DNA of 64,000 bases from Apodemus sylvaticus (Eukaryota; Chordata; Mammalia; Rodentia; Muridae), in the NCBI RefSeq assembly GCF_947179515.1, contig NC_067478.1:26776266-26840265 (forward strand). Direction: 5' to 3'. The notes beneath the pieces are model-generated. The model was given only the letters and a program-made list of their open reading frames with translations, was not told the origin of the DNA and ran no database searches. The position numbers were made by a program, and so were the translations under genes. Shown in pieces: positions 42,492 through 54,714 of the stretch. How positions within the stretch are numbered: position 1 is the stretch's first letter; the number at the start of each line of letters is the position of its first letter.

Positions 42492-45400
42492 CAGCAGGGG
42501 CTGCCATGCTACAGAGCAGGAAGACCAAAAGATGACAGTGGACCATGGAATCTTGAAGCCAGCATGGTGGACAGAAGACAGTAGTGGGGAAACATGTAAC
42601 TGCTATGGCTGACTGGAAGCTTGGTTTTAGGAAGTAAGGTACCACACCACATTAACTCTCAGTGAAGAAACCCTGGGCTGCCTCTTATAGAATGCTTTGA
42701 AAAGCATTCCTTTCTCGAAATTGCCATTTTCTCTACTCTTGTTCACCAGTTCCAGTTTTGTTACTGGTTTATGACATTCGGAATATAGTGTTAATTCCAT
42801 GAGCATTTTTGGTTGTTTAAACAAAATCATTCCTAAGTATATACTGTACTGTAATTTTCCAAAGATAGTAGTGACAATTACAGATGACTAACTTGAATTT
42901 CTCCTGCAATACTGTAAAATAACAAGTAGATCCTCGGTACCAGTTTCCCAGGAGGGCCTGCCTGTTACAGTGTTTTAAGTTATTTGACACCCGTAATCAC
43001 TGTATTTTGACAACTAGTGAAATAGTTATCTAAATACTTCATATTTTCAACATTAAAATGTTTTGGTCACAGCTAAAAGATATTCATCATAATATGGACT
43101 TTAACATATCAAACACACATAGTTAATGGTTGGGACTATAAAATAAGCTAGTGGATACTGACTCAGTGATGGAGAGAGCATTCTCATACCTTCTCCAATT
43201 ATGCAGTGCAGGAATGGATGTAATTTTGATTCATAATGTGATTATCACAGTCTTGTACCTACATATTATTTACTTTAAAGTAGAAAACTAACAACTTGAA
43301 TTTTTCTACTTGCTTTCACATTAAGAATTTTAACCTTTGAATTATTTCCACATCTATATAAGTTATTTGTTGGTAGAGGAAATGGTAATTTTCTGTTTTG
43401 ACCTTTATAGGCTCCTTGAAGTGATACTAATATTTTAGGACAATATAAATATTACAGAAAGACAGCCTCAGCTATCAGATACAGCGAATCTTAGTTGGCA
43501 GAGAGCCTGTAAACAAGTGCGCTACATTGGACAAACATTCTTTATTTCCCTACATGCTCTCATAGAGTCAGGCTAGTTTTAGTTCATTGTTTTAAAAAGA
43601 TACAGTTTTTAAATTTTGCTTCTGAGTCAGCAGCATCTTCAAATACTTTAATATATATGGCCATTAGAAAGGTGTTTGCTGCAATACTATAGATTTTCCT
43701 ATGATGTTGCTATACTGGCATATAAAACTTGTACAATTAAATTCTACTGTGGTACTCATCAGTCAGTGTACCTTAACTTTACATTTTGTGCAATGGCTTT
43801 CTCTTCAGAGTGACTTTGTGAATGCACTTTGTGGCCTTTTGAGGGGGTAAGAATTAGGAGAGAATTCATGTTAATTTCTTAATATTGTTATGTATTAGGC
43901 AGAAGCAGTGTTCATAGTATTTTTCTGGACTTTAGGTATATTTTGGAGATCTTACAGTATTTGAAGTGCTGTGGAATGCCACACTACTATGGAAAAGCTG
44001 CATGACATTGAAAGCTTTCTCTGCTGTCACCAGTGAAGGTTAATTCCCTCTTAAGTTTCTCTCTCACCTTGACTTCCTTGTAATCAGTAACTGGATGTTC
44101 TTAGGTGCTTAATTGGAATTTAAAATATTCCGATTTATTTGGAGACCAAAGGCAAGTTTAGATTGTTACCTTTGGAATTATTGCAGCTTTGACATCTATT
44201 ACATGGAAGATACCAAAAAATAAATCCCTACCTGGGGGTTTAAGTTAAATCTGTAGAGAAGGTCTCAGGCTATAGTGTTTGCCTCTTCAGGTGCCATTGA
44301 TACTGCCTAATACAGCGCCATTTGCTCTGTGAAGGTCCGTAACACGTAATTATGTTGAATGTAGGGCATGTTCTCCTGTGTCACACAGATCTCAGATCAT
44401 GAAAACCAGCAGCCAAGGAACAGCTTGTGTTGTCGTAGCAAATCCACGATAAGTGTCCTTTCGGGATGAACATGTAGTAGTCTGTATTTTACAAGTAAAA
44501 CTTGGATTACCCTCTAGTGCATTGTACTCAGCTTTTAAAGTCAGCATGTGATCTGCAGGGATGGGGCTTTGGAGTCTTAGTGTTTACTTGTAAAGCAGCT
44601 GCTGGAACAGAGTGAGGAGGTCTGTTTCGTTTTTTTCCCTGAGTGTTGTCTACCATAGTTTACTTTATGACTGAGATAATCCAAAAAGAGAAAACCATAT
44701 ATGTGTTCTATATAGTTTGCCTATGAAGTGTTTCTTTGAAGATTTTAATTGTAATGTTTTTTAAAAGTGCATACTCAGAGCATTGGATGTTTTAAAAACT
44801 CGTTTTTAATCAGATAATCTTTTTTAATGTCTTAAAGAGCTAGGGTGAACTTTGTTATATACTTTTGTTGCAGTCTTCTCAGAAAATTGAACTTAGGGTC
44901 GGGCTGGAGCAATAGCTCCACACAGCCGCAACTGCTGTGCCTCAAATGCTTGACATTTGGATAACCCAGTTGGTGAAGTGCCACCTGCAGTGGGTTGCCA
45001 TACAGTGCTTTAAGTTTCCAGGGAACAAGCTACCACCAAACTCCTGGCATTGGGTTGGGTTAGTTTGGGTTTCTTCTTCAACTTTTATTTGCTTGTTTTT
45101 GTGGTGATAGGGGCTCTTGTTGCCCAAGATGACCTTGACTCCTGATTCTCCTGCCTTTGCTACTAAGTGCCAGCAGTACAGACCTGCCCTCCACGCTCAT
45201 GAACTCTGCTCAGTTCTCATGGTACAGCTGTGTAGAATCAGCTGACTCTTCAGAGGGGCTTGAGCTAGCTTGTAATTCTGAAACCATGACAGCATTGTTA
45301 GGTGACACAGCCTTTGTCTCATAAACCTGGATGTCCGCTTGCAGTAGCCTTGTTAGGATGAGCACAGTTTGGGATGTTTAGAAGAATAAATGTTCGTTTT

Positions 45401-46000
45401 CTAAAGTTTAAACATGTTTGGCTTCTAAAAATCACCGTGAAATAATGATTTCAGTTTGAAGAACTTAAGTGGTAGAAATCAATCTCCCCTTTCTCTGAGG
45501 ACTTTCCTTCATACTTCTCAGTTCATGTGCTCTTCTGTCCAAACTGCCAGTCTGACAGGGACCCCTGTGGGGCTGGTGCACAGCTGTCACCCTCCTTTAC
45601 CGAGACTTTCAACATTCCTAAGAAGACCGATGCATCTGGGTAAATAAGGCAGAATTTCACTATATAAAATAAAGAGTGCTCTCTGCCCCCTCACGGACCT
45701 TCTCCCCTATAACTTTGTTTCTCCTTAATTGCACCTCAATTTTTATGCTATCCATTTTAGAAACTAAAGGATAGTTGTGATCAGTTATGCTAAACTTTCT
45801 GAATGTACCCCAGTGGATGTGAATTACACTAGACCCATCACTCACAGTGTAGTCAGCTTTGAAAGAGCTGATGAGTTTTGCCCATTCATGCAGTGCTGCT
45901 ATTGTTGCATTTCTGTACATGGCTGCAAATTATGTGCATTTATGTTCTGTTTATGTTAACTAGCTGACTTGTACTTGAATTAAAATTCAAAAAAATTAAA
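42492..46000 (+). other. Slc25a36: Slc25a36 3' UTR (3' end uncertain)
   Basis: AT-rich, mostly unique sequence follows the stop codon. Possible poly(A) signals are ATTAAA 43736-43741, AATAAA 44219-44224, AATAAA 45385-45390, AATAAA 45668-45673 and ATTAAA 45979-45984 and 45995-46000. Old SINE-like remnants lie at about 44,898-45,190. The L1 insertion at 46,323 sets a plausible outer limit. Which site is used cannot be seen from sequence. Confidence 0.6.
44898..45190. mobile_element. SINE remnants in the 3' UTR region
   Basis: GGGCTGGAGCAATAGCTCCA recalls a B2/B3 head on the + strand; GGGGCTCTTGTTGCCCAAGA with GATGACCTTGACTCC recalls a B4/B1 body on the - strand. Weak. Confidence 0.4.
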
Positions 46001-46322
46001 ATATGCTTTTGAAAATGTGTTTTTTAAAATATATATCTTAATATTTTGTAATGGTGAAGATACAATCATACTGGTGGTATGCTGTGTGGGGGACAGGCTA
46101 CATTGTCTTCTGGGTTACATATTTGCTCATTCATGCAAAAAACTTTCTGCCTCTTAAACCTGATAATATCTGAGGGTATAAAAAGGTCAGATAGTGTAGT
46201 TCCTTCATACCTTGTATCTGTTGGTGTGTGATCTTACACATCTATTGATCTTTGAGCCCAGTGCTTAAATCTGTCAAAACAAATTCAATTTGTACAGCAT
46301 TGAACAATAAGAGTCTGTTTAG

Positions 46323-47296
46323 TCCTAGGCATATAACCCAGAAGATTCTCCAGCATGCAATAAGGACACATACTCCACACTATGTTCATACCAGCCTTAT
46401 TTATAATAGCCAGAAGCTGGAAAGAACCCAGATGTCCCTCAACAGAGGAATGGATACAGAAAACGTGGTACAGTTACATAATGGAGTACTACTCAGCTAT
46501 TAAAAACAACAAATTCATGAATTCTTAGGCAAATGGATGGAACTAGAAAGTGTCATCCTGAGTGAGGTAACCCAATCACGAAAGAACACACATGGTATGC
46601 CATCACTGATAAGTGGATGTTAACCCAAAAGTTCAAAATAAGTTACAATTCACAGACCAGGAAATTCAAGAAGAAAGAGGACTGAAGTGGAGGTGCTTTG
46701 GTTCCTCTGAGAAAGGGAACAAAATACTCACAGGAGCAATAATGGAGACAAAGTACAAAGTGTGGAGCAGAGACTGAAGGAAAAGTCACCCAGGGATTGC
46801 CCTACCTGGGGATTCATCCTATAAACAGTCACCAAATCCGAACACTATTTTGGACAACAAGAACTGCATACTGAAAGGAGCCTGATATGGCTGTCTCCAG
46901 AAGGGCCCTGCTAGAGCCTTACACATACAGAGGTAGATGCTAGCAGCCAACCATTGGTCTGGGTGTGGGGTCCCCAGTGGAGGAGTTGAAGGGGTTTACA
47001 GCCCCATGAGACGAACAGCAATGTTGGCCACCCAGACACCTCAGGACTCTCAGGGACTAAGCCATCAGCCAAGGGGTACACATGGTTCCAGCCAAAAGTG
47101 GCAGAGGAAGGCCTTGTCGGACATCAGTGGGAGGAGAGGTCCTTGGTCCTGTGAAGGTTCAATAGATGCCCCAACAAAGGGAGATCAAGGAGGGGGAGGT
47201 GGGAGTGGGTCACGTGGAGGGAGGGGTGGGTAGTTTTGGGGGAAGAGGGGAAACGGGGAAAGGTTTTAGCATTTGAAATGTAAATATTCAATTAAA
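46323..47296 (+). mobile_element. 5'-truncated L1 with target duplication
   Basis: It carries the end of ORF2 (CATACCAGCCTTATTTATAA, AATGGAGTACTACTCAGCTA) and the 3' UTR to AATGTAAATATTCAATTAAAA. AGTCTGTTTAG flanks it at 46312-46322 and 47297-47307. No coding potential. Confidence 0.95.
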
Positions 47297-47454
47297 AGTC
47301 TGTTTAGATTATTAAATTGATGTATGTACCCTTAACTAGGTAGTGACATTTTTACAATAACTTTTTTGTTCTAATAAATTTCAGGAAAGTTAATATTTTT
47401 TAAACCAAAAAGCTTGTAAAATAACCAGGTGAATCCATACATAGTAGGGGATGT

Positions 47455-47618
47455 TAGTGGGCAGGCAAAGTGGCTAAGCAGGTGGAGGTGCTTGCTACCA
47501 AGTCTGACTGCCTGAGTGGGATTCACACCGTGGGAGGAAAACCAACTCCCTCCAGTTATCCTTTGAGTTTCCTGTGCAGACAATGACACTCGACCTCTAC
47601 ACACATACATATTAAATA
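47455..47618 (+). mobile_element. B3 SINE
   Basis: GGCAAAGTGGCTAAGCAGGT, GAGGTGCTTGCTACCAAGTC and GACACTCGACCTCTACACAC. Confidence 0.82.
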
Positions 47619-47722
47619 GTAGTTGTTTAACTGAATTGTACTCCTGGTTCTACCTTACAGTTGTCATGTTTTAAGTTTCCAAAATTACATATTCTTGGAG
47701 GCACAGAAAGAAGCCTGTTGGA

Positions 47723-47881
47723 AGCCGGGTGGTGGTGGTTCACGCCTGTAATCCCAGCACTCTGGGAGGCAGAGGTAGGTGGAGTTCTGAGTTCGAGGCC
47801 AGCCTGGTCTACAGAGTAAGTTCCAGGACAGCTAGGGTTACACAGAGAAACCCTGTCTTGAAAAAACGAAATCCAAAAAAA
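47723..47881 (+). mobile_element. B1 SINE with intact target duplication
   Basis: Forward B1 from GCCGGGTGGTGGTGGTTCA with an A-rich tail. AAGCCTGTTGGA flanks it at 47711-47722 and 47882-47893. Confidence 0.97.
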
Positions 47882-47944
47882 AAGCCTGTTGGATGGCCTG
47901 GAGATCAGTATGATTTAGTTCATATCTCATGTTAAGGGGTAGGG

Positions 47945-47945
<1 letters not shown>

Positions 47946-47972
<27 letters not shown>
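47946..47972. repeat. (TG)n microsatellite
   Basis: About 13 TG units. Confidence 0.95.
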
Positions 47973-47977
<5 letters not shown>

Positions 47978-48016
47978 AATGTCAAGGAATTTGGATTTAT
48001 GTTTTCTCAGCCTTAG

Positions 48017-48390
48017 TGTGAGGTTTGGTCTGTTGCTATGTTGAATGCGTAATTCTATATCCCAAGGTCTAGTTGCCTCGAGGTGAGTGAATTCTCACAC
48101 ACGCCAGCTTTTGTTGTGCAAAACGTGCTCCTTAATTTAAAACTATTGGTTGAATAAAGATGCCACAGCCTGTAGCTAGGCAGAATAGAGGTAGGTGGGG
48201 CTTTGGTTCCTCAGGCTTTTGGGGGTCTGAGGAGAAGCCAAGAGAGAAGGAAGAAGTCACCATGGAGTAGGTAGACCATGAGCACATGGCCAGTTGGAAT
48301 CTGAGCAGCCCAGAAGGAACAGGGCAAGCCATAGCTCGGGATTCCTGACAGAAGTAGACGAAAGGGCAGAGAGGGTTGATATCTGACCAG
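48017..48390 (+). mobile_element. MaLR-type LTR (ORR1/MT-like)
   Basis: TGTGAGGTTTGGTCTGTTGC, CTATTGGTTGAATAAAGATG and GGCAGAATAGAGGTAGG. The end coordinate is approximate and the subfamily is not resolved. Confidence 0.7.
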
Positions 48391-48962
48391 CTCTAGTCTT
48401 ACTATAAATATAAAGGTTTTATGAACTTTATTTGGAAACTAAATGATCTAAGGTGGGGTAGAAACCCTCAAATATTTACCATACCTTACTGTCACATTTG
48501 TACAAATCGTAAAACTTAAGGCACTTCCATTATACAGATTTTTCTTGACCTTTGTTAGATTTTTTTTCCCAAGGTACTTTTTAAACTATTTTGAATAGAA
48601 TTGTTTCCTTTTATTGCCTCAAGTTTCTTTCTTACTGGTGTGTGGGAAGGCTGTTGGGTTTTATGTTAATTTTGTATCCAGCCATTTTGCTGTGCTCAAC
48701 AGTTCTAAGAGTTTTCTGGTAGTTTCTTTATAGTCTTTTTGTGTATAGAATCATACCATCTACAAATAGAGGTGTTTGGACTTCCTTCCTGTTTTTCTTT
48801 TATTTGTCTGCTTAGGTTGTAGCTTTAATTTAAGGCTTCTAGAATGCCTTGAATCTATGATTGAATAAGAGTACAGAAAATGGACACCTTTGTATTATAT
48901 TAACAAAATACAGGTTTGACTGCAGCTTTTTTTATACTGATTTTTTTGTTTTGTTTTGTTTT

Positions 48963-49039
48963 TGCCTGGCCTCAGAGGTCTGCCTGCCTCTACCTCCCAA
49001 AGTGCTGGGATTCAAGGCATGCGCCACCACTGCCCGGCT
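48963..49039 (-). mobile_element. B1 SINE, truncated
   Basis: TGCCTGGCCTCAGAGGTCTG to CACTGCCCGGC, after a TTTTG tail. Confidence 0.87.
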
Positions 49040-49581
49040 GTTCCTTATATTCTGAGTATATTTGAGACTTTTAACGTGAAAGGTATAATATTTATTGATA
49101 ATTATTTATTGATAACATTTATTGATATTATTTAAGAACTAAGACCAGCTTGATGTTGGGAATGACCTTTTTAAATGTAGTCTTGATTCTCTTTGCAGGT
49201 AGTTTGTTGAGAATCTTTGTGTCTGCGTTCATCAGGGAACTTGATCTGAAGTTTTCTTTTCAGAAACAAAACTTCTGAGTTGGGTATCAAGCTAATAGGA
49301 GCATCATGAAGGAGTTTGGTGATGTATCTTCCTTTTCTATCCTATGGAATATTTTTGGAGGAACACTGGTTTTAGTTCTTGGAAAGTCTGATAAAATTCA
49401 CCAGGGATTCATCTAGACCTGGGCCTTTTTTTTAGTTTGGACATTTAAATTACTAATGTACCCATAATTGCTCACCTTCATGTTATTTTTATAGGCCATA
49501 TATATCTATAAGTCCACCCATTTCTTACAGAATTTCCAGTTTAGTGGGATATTAGTTTTTAAGGTAAGACCTAATGATGTT

Positions 49582-49736
49582 TCCCACCGCCCACCACCCC
49601 CGAGACAGGGTTTCTCTGTGCAGTCCTGGATGTCCAGGAACTCACTCTGTAGACCAGGCTGGCCTCGAACTCAGAAATCCGGCTGCCTCTGCCTTCCAAG
49701 TGCTAGGATTAAAGGTGTGCGCCACCACTGCCCTGC
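49582..49736 (-). mobile_element. B1 SINE (left part of a composite insertion)
   Basis: Reverse-complement B1 from CCGAGACAGGG to CACTGCCCTGC. It shares outer flanks with the following B2. Confidence 0.95.
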
Positions 49737-49774
49737 ATGTGCCTTGTTCTTTTGTTTGTTTGTTTGTTTTGTTT

Positions 49775-49959
49775 TTATGATTTTTTAAAATGTATTTATT
49801 ATATGTAAGTACACTATAGTTGTCCCCAGATGTACCAGAATAGGCCATCAAATCTCATTATGGATGGTTGTGAGCCACCATGTGGTTGCTGGGATTTGAA
49901 CTCAGGGCCTTCAGAGGAGCAGTCAGTGCTCTTAACCACTGTACCATCTCTCCAGCCCC
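49775..49959 (-). mobile_element. B2 SINE (right part of a composite insertion)
   Basis: Nearly consensus reverse-complement B2, ending CATCTCTCCAGCCCC. AGACCTAATGATGTT occurs at 49567-49581, before the B1, and at 49960-49974, after this B2. Confidence 0.96.
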
Positions 49960-50044
49960 AGACCTAATGATGTTATAAATTTCATCTGTATCTCTTGGAA
50001 TGGGTCCCTTTTCATCTGTTTATTATATTTACTTATTTATTTTG

Positions 50045-50205
50045 CTTTTTTGAGACAGAAGCCAAACCTGTGTAGAGCCATACCTGTGTAGAGCCATACC
50101 TGTTCTGGAACTCGCTTTGTAGACCAGGCTGGCCTTAAACTCACAGAGGTTCACTCACCTACCTCTGCCTCAAGTGGGCCACTACCAGCAGGCTTCATTT
50201 TTCTC
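50045..50205 (-). mobile_element. old B1 SINE with a short duplication
   Basis: TTTTTTGAGACAGAAGCC, GAACTCGCTTTGTAGACC and CTCACAGAGGTTCACTC; an internal CCTGTGTAGAGCCATA duplication. Confidence 0.82.
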
Positions 50206-50640
50206 TGTTAATTTTTTTTTAACTAATTAATTCCTTTTTCTTCTGTTAATCTGGCTGAGGGTTTAACATCTGCATTTAGCTGTTTAAATAACCAAATTTT
50301 TGTTTCATTGATTCCTAGTACTTTCTGTTATTGTTTCTATTTCATTGATGTCTTCCCTGATGGCACTATTTTTTCCCACAGAGTAATTGGGATTTGGTTT
50401 GTTTTTATTTTCCCAAGGCTATAAGTTGTATCATTAATTAAATTCATTTGTGATGTCTTTTACCTCAGTATTGGTACTGAAGGCACCAATAACTGTAAAC
50501 TGTCCTCTTAAGACCACCTTCATAATTTTTCCATGGATTTGAAATGTTGTGTTTTCATTTTTCTCTAGGAATTTTTTAAAGTTTCCTTCCTGGTTTTAGT
50601 TATTCGTTCTTCATCCAGTTTGGGTCGTAGTAGCCATGAG

Positions 50641-51030
50641 TTTGTACATGTCCTACAGTTTCTCTCTCTCTCCTTAAAACATTATTACATTTCTTTTGGT
50701 GTGCACAACAACCAAGGAGAAGAGGAGGGGATAAATAACAATCATGGTACAATAGCTCCGTTCCTGTCTGCACTGGTTGGTTTGCTTTTATGAGTTAATG
50801 TGAGTTTTCCAGACTGGCACCCATGTAAACTTCTGCGATGCAGGTGGGCCGTGCTGATTTGTAGGCCAAGGTAGAGCTTTATCCCGTGGATACCGAACTC
50901 CCCTTGTGACCAGGTGTGTGTTGTCCTGTAGGGGCATAGAACACAGGTAGGTCATGTGGATTGATGTGGAGCCTCATCCTGTGGATGTCAAGATACCTCT
51001 ATAAATAAGCTCATAATAGAAATGAAAATG
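50641..51030. other. intergenic, nothing named
   Basis: Repeat-like phrases (CTTTATCCCGTGGATACC, CTCATCCTGTGGATGTCA) hint at a diverged internal duplication. No gene. Confidence 0.4.
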
Positions 51031-51033
51031 TCA

Positions 51034-51350
51034 GCCTGGAGAGATGACTCAGCAGTTAGGAGCGCCTGACTGCTCTTATAGAGGACTATGCCTTTAGTCC
51101 CAGCTCTGGGAGACAGAGGATCTCTGTGAATTCGAGGTCAGCCTGCTCTACAGAGTGAGTTCCAGGACAGCCAGGACTACACAGAGAAACCCTGTCTCAA
51201 AACAACAACAACAATAGTCTGTGACTCCAATTGCAGGGATTTCAACACCTTGTTCTGGTCTTCATAGGCAACCAACATACATGTAGCGTATACACATACA
51301 TATAAGCAAACATGCATACACATCAAAACGAACCTAAAAAGAGTAAAAAC
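51034..51350 (+). mobile_element. B3 SINE split by a B1
   Basis: Head AGCCTGGAGAGATGACTCAG at 51,033-51,086; the rest (AGTCTGTGACTCCAATTGCA ... CAAACATGCATACACATC) resumes at about 51,216. Confidence 0.85.
51087..51215 (+). mobile_element. B1 SINE nested in a B3
   Basis: Forward B1 lacking its first bases: ATGCCTTTAGTCCCAGCTC to GAAACCCTGTCTCAAAAC. Confidence 0.93.
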
Positions 51351-52240
51351 ATCTATGAGAAATCTAAAAGCTTGAATGTATCAACACCATATTGACACAC
51401 ACACAAAAAAATCACTAAATATATACTTGTTATAAGCAACATTCAACCAACTTGTTCTAGTTGGCATTTGTAGAACACTCTGAGTGAAACCCAAACCTCC
51501 ATCTTTGAAAGGACTGGTATCTGGTTATTGTACCCTCTTTAGAACATGAGTCTGCTATACCTGTCTAGTTACCATTGAAAGTGGGCCAGAGCCACAAGTG
51601 AGTCTTTGAGATACCATCATATCCCAATCTGTTTTTAGGAAACATGTTCCAATCTTTGACCGAATGATGACAGTCAATTCCATTGACTAAACCGGTGTCT
51701 CTTCTCGCCTCGAGACATAAAGAGCCATTGTGGCAAATATATCTTATAGTTCAAATAGGCACTTATGTTTGCAGAAATGCTGCTGTCTTTGGAGACCTAG
51801 GCCTCTAAATTTGCAGAGCCCAAAAGTTGCAAATCCCTGAGTGACTCAACCCCTTAAACCGTATGTTACTGTCACCAGACGTGCAGAAGAACCACATAAT
51901 CTTTCATCTTAAGTATGTCTATGCTTTTGAGTGTTCCTTGTGTGCTGAGTCTTCAGATGTACCTTCATTAGACCACTGCAAAGGCCTTTAAGGCCAGAAG
52001 CCTAGACCACTGCAAAGGCCTTTAAGGCCAGAAGCTTAGGTTGGTACATTGCATGATACGAGAGGCCTGTGGTCATAGGTACAATTCTCACACTTTTTTT
52101 CCCCTTTGAAGTGGCCCCAGTTTGACATACAGACCACATTCTTAGTTCACAAGTGGTGCTTGGGAGGCAAGCAGAAAGAATCAGGCATACATGAAATTCA
52201 AGTCTAGTTCCTTTAGAACACATTCCTCAACCTTCTCAAA
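51351..52240. other. intergenic, includes a 34-bp tandem duplication
   Basis: Two identical or near-identical 34-bp copies, AGACCACTGCAAAGGCC..., lie at 51970-52003 and 52004-52037. The rest is unassigned; no gene. Confidence 0.6.
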
Positions 52241-52241
52241 T

Positions 52242-52350
52242 GTAATATATATTAGTATATATTATATATAATATATAACATATTTGCATATGTACGTAAT
52301 ATATTATATATAAATGTAAGTATACATACACACACACACACATATATATC
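52242..52350. repeat. AT-rich/CA low-complexity block
   Basis: TATATA-rich quasi-palindromic sequence ending in a (CA)n run at 52,329-52,343. Confidence 0.9.
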
Positions 52351-53110
52351 CAGCTTCTTGATGGTTTCCTGGCCTCAAGGAATGGCAGGTACCATGCTTA
52401 GCACGTAGATTTCAGCCTCCGAAGTAAAGGAAGACAGCCACTAGGTGGCAGCAATAGTTAGATCAAACCTGACAGTTCCATGCTGTTGGACCCTGGGATG
52501 CCTCCATCTCTGTGATGTAGATTACTTTGCTCCAGTACCGATTTTGAGCACTAGAGTAGGAATTGAAGTTTTCCAGAGGCATCACACCTAAATGACCCTA
52601 TCTAGGATCCTGTTCCTTCCCAACCGCTCTGGCCCGGACATACCAGACAGACATATCTTAGGTAGTTAGTCTTTGAAGCTGATTCTTTTCATGCTGCTGT
52701 TTATCTCTCTGGGTTTCATCCTTGCTTTTCAGCTGCTAATCACTGAGTCTTGCTTGGCTAGAGCAGTTGGAGAACTTGATAGTAGCTGTCCAAGTTCATG
52801 CATTTGCACTTTTCAAATGAATGATATATATCATACACACACACACACACACACAGTGTGCTCGTCTCCACAGTTTTAACAACAGATAAAGACCAATGTG
52901 CCTGTCTCAACTCTGTCTGCATCTTGCTCCCTTTCCTTCATCTTGCCCGGAATGAGACCATCATGCGTGAGGCTAAGCCCCAGTGACAAGGCAGCCGGAA
53001 GCCAATGCTATGGGACTGAGGGAAAAGAAAGGAATCTGGGTACCAGGAGCATAGCGAAGCCACCAACCCTCTGGACAACCCACCTCTGCTGTACAAGAAA
53101 AATAAAACCT
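52351..53110. other. intergenic, unassigned
   Basis: A (CA)n run lies at about 52,834-52,855. No gene supported. Confidence 0.45.
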
Positions 53111-53111
53111 A

Positions 53112-53305
53112 GCTGGGCAGTGGTAGCGCACGCCTGTAATCCCAGGAGGCAGAGGCAGGCGGATTTCTGAGTTCGAGGCCAGCCTGGTCTACAGAGTGAG
53201 TTCCAGGACAGCCGCCAGGGCTATGCAGAGAAACCCTGTCTCGAAAAAACCAAATCCAAAAAAACCAAAAAAAAAAAAAAAAAAAAGAAAGAAAGAAAAA
53301 GAAAA
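53112..53305 (+). mobile_element. B1 SINE
   Basis: Forward B1 (GGTAGCGCACGCCTGTAATC ... GAAACCCTGTCTCGAAAAAA) with a small deletion after CCCAG and a long A/GAAA tail. Confidence 0.95.
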
Positions 53306-53677
53306 CCTGTTTCAGTCACTAGGTTTTGGATTTCTGTTATAAAGAAAAAACTGAGCAAAAATGCAGCTCATCTTAATTGTATAATCATAGAAATGTTAAT
53401 AAAATTGCAAATTATAAGGATCACCAAGACTATCAATACCTGTCTGCGAATACAAGTACCCCTGAAGGTTTTAGCCATCTGTTGTGTAGTCACACAAGGA
53501 TCAGATCCCTCCAGATTTACACGCTTTCCCAGAGGGTGGCAAACAGGCCCTTCTCTGCACTCTCTTCTTGCTGGTTGGTTATCCCTTGATATGAAAGTGA
53601 CAAAAGCTGCAGGCCAATCTTACTCATAGACTCGTAGCAAACTAAGGCTACTCCTGGCTTTTTAAAGGACTTTTTGG

Positions 53678-53805
53678 TTTCTTTTGAGACAGGGCCTCTA
53701 TAGTCTGGCCTGGAACTATTTGTGTAGGCCAGGCTAGACTCAAACTTACAGCCACCTGCTTCTGTCTCCTGAATGCTAGGATTACAAATCTAATCTACCA
53801 TGCCT
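53678..53805 (-). mobile_element. old B1 SINE
   Basis: TTTTGAGACAGGGCCTCTAT, GCCAGGCTAGACTCAAACTT and GAATGCTAGGATTACAAA. Confidence 0.8.
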
Positions 53806-53819
53806 CAAACTCATGACAT

Positions 53820-54013
53820 TAAAAAAAAAAGGATTTGTTATACACGTGTGCCCATATATGCAACTACTTGCAGAAGTCAGAGGAGAGAATCGGATCCCCT
53901 GGACCTGGAGTTAGAGGCAGCTGTGTACTGTCTGGCATGGGTGCTGGGAACCAAAATTTGACCTGGGAACGAGGTGCAGCAGAGTTGAGCAGTAAGCCAT
54001 CTCACCAGCCCTA
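53820..54013 (-). mobile_element. B3 SINE
   Basis: AGAAGTCAGAGGAGAGAATC, CCTGGACCTGGAGTTAGAGG, GGTGCTGGGAACCAAAATTT and AAGCCATCTCACCAGCCC. Confidence 0.85.
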
Positions 54014-54256
54014 GTCATGGTATTTTGTAAAAAAAAAAAAAAAAAAAATAGTATGACAAAAATTGGATTATCGGAAGAATCCCAGGTTCATTTATTGTTA
54101 AATAAGTTATTAGTATAAATTTACTATACCAGTAGTTTAATGAAGGAAAACCATGATCCTCATGGAAAAGCATTCAGCAAAACCTGGTGTTTGTTTACAA
54201 TCACTTAGCAAATTAGAGAGAGAAAGGGGAAATTTTCCTTGGTTTTAAAATATTTC

Positions 54257-54385
54257 CCCAGCACTAGGGAGATGGCCTAGCGTAATCACTAAGCCCTAGT
54301 GAGAGACCCTGTCTCAACAGGGTGTAAGTCTCTTGAGGAAGAACCCCTGAGGTTGACCTGACCTTCACACACACTCAGGCACACA
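54257..54385 (+). mobile_element. B3-like SINE remnant
   Basis: AGGGAGATGGCCTAGCGTAA and CCTGAGGTTGACCTGACC; diverged. Confidence 0.5.
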
Positions 54386-54587
54386 GAAAAGTCCAAACTA
54401 CACAGTAGAACAAAAGGTCCAAACAGCTTGGATGCTTGTCCAGAGGTGAGGAGAGGGTGACACTGTAGTTAACAAAGTTTGGGATAATTAAAGACCATAT
54501 GGCTTGAATGCAGGGATACAGAAAAAACAATGGTGCTGAAGGCAGAGCCAAGAACAGACTCACAGGCTTAAAGCAGGCTTGACTGGA

Positions 54588-54712
54588 AGATGGGTGTGGT
54601 GGTGAACGCCTGCAGTCCCAGCGCTTGGAAGGCCTGGGCAAGAGATTCAGAGATTGAAGCCAGCCTGGACTCCATAACAAAACACTTGACAAAGAAAAGA
54701 AGAAGAAAACAA
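54588..54712 (+). mobile_element. diverged B1/B4-like SINE
   Basis: GGGTGTGGTGGTGAACGCCT, GCAGTCCCAGCGCTTGG and AGCCAGCCTGGACTCCATAA, then an A-rich tail. Confidence 0.75.
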
Positions 54713-54714
54713 AA

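Larger units (their letters stand above)
48560..50640 (-). mobile_element. old L1 ORF2 fragment, inverted and split by SINEs
   Basis: Long reverse-complement ORF2-like sequence: GTATCCAGCCATTTTGCTG, TTTGGTGATGTATCTTCC, TCATCTAGACCTGGGCC and TTTCATTGATTCCTAGTAC. Interrupted by B1 (48,963), B1+B2 (49,582-49,959) and a SINE (50,045). Frame destroyed. Confidence 0.85.

Noticed and set aside
47729..47935. Small protein-like frames ending in SRTARVTQRNPV and similar phrases seen at many places
   Set aside because: These recur wherever a B1 SINE lies and are translations of B1, not genes.
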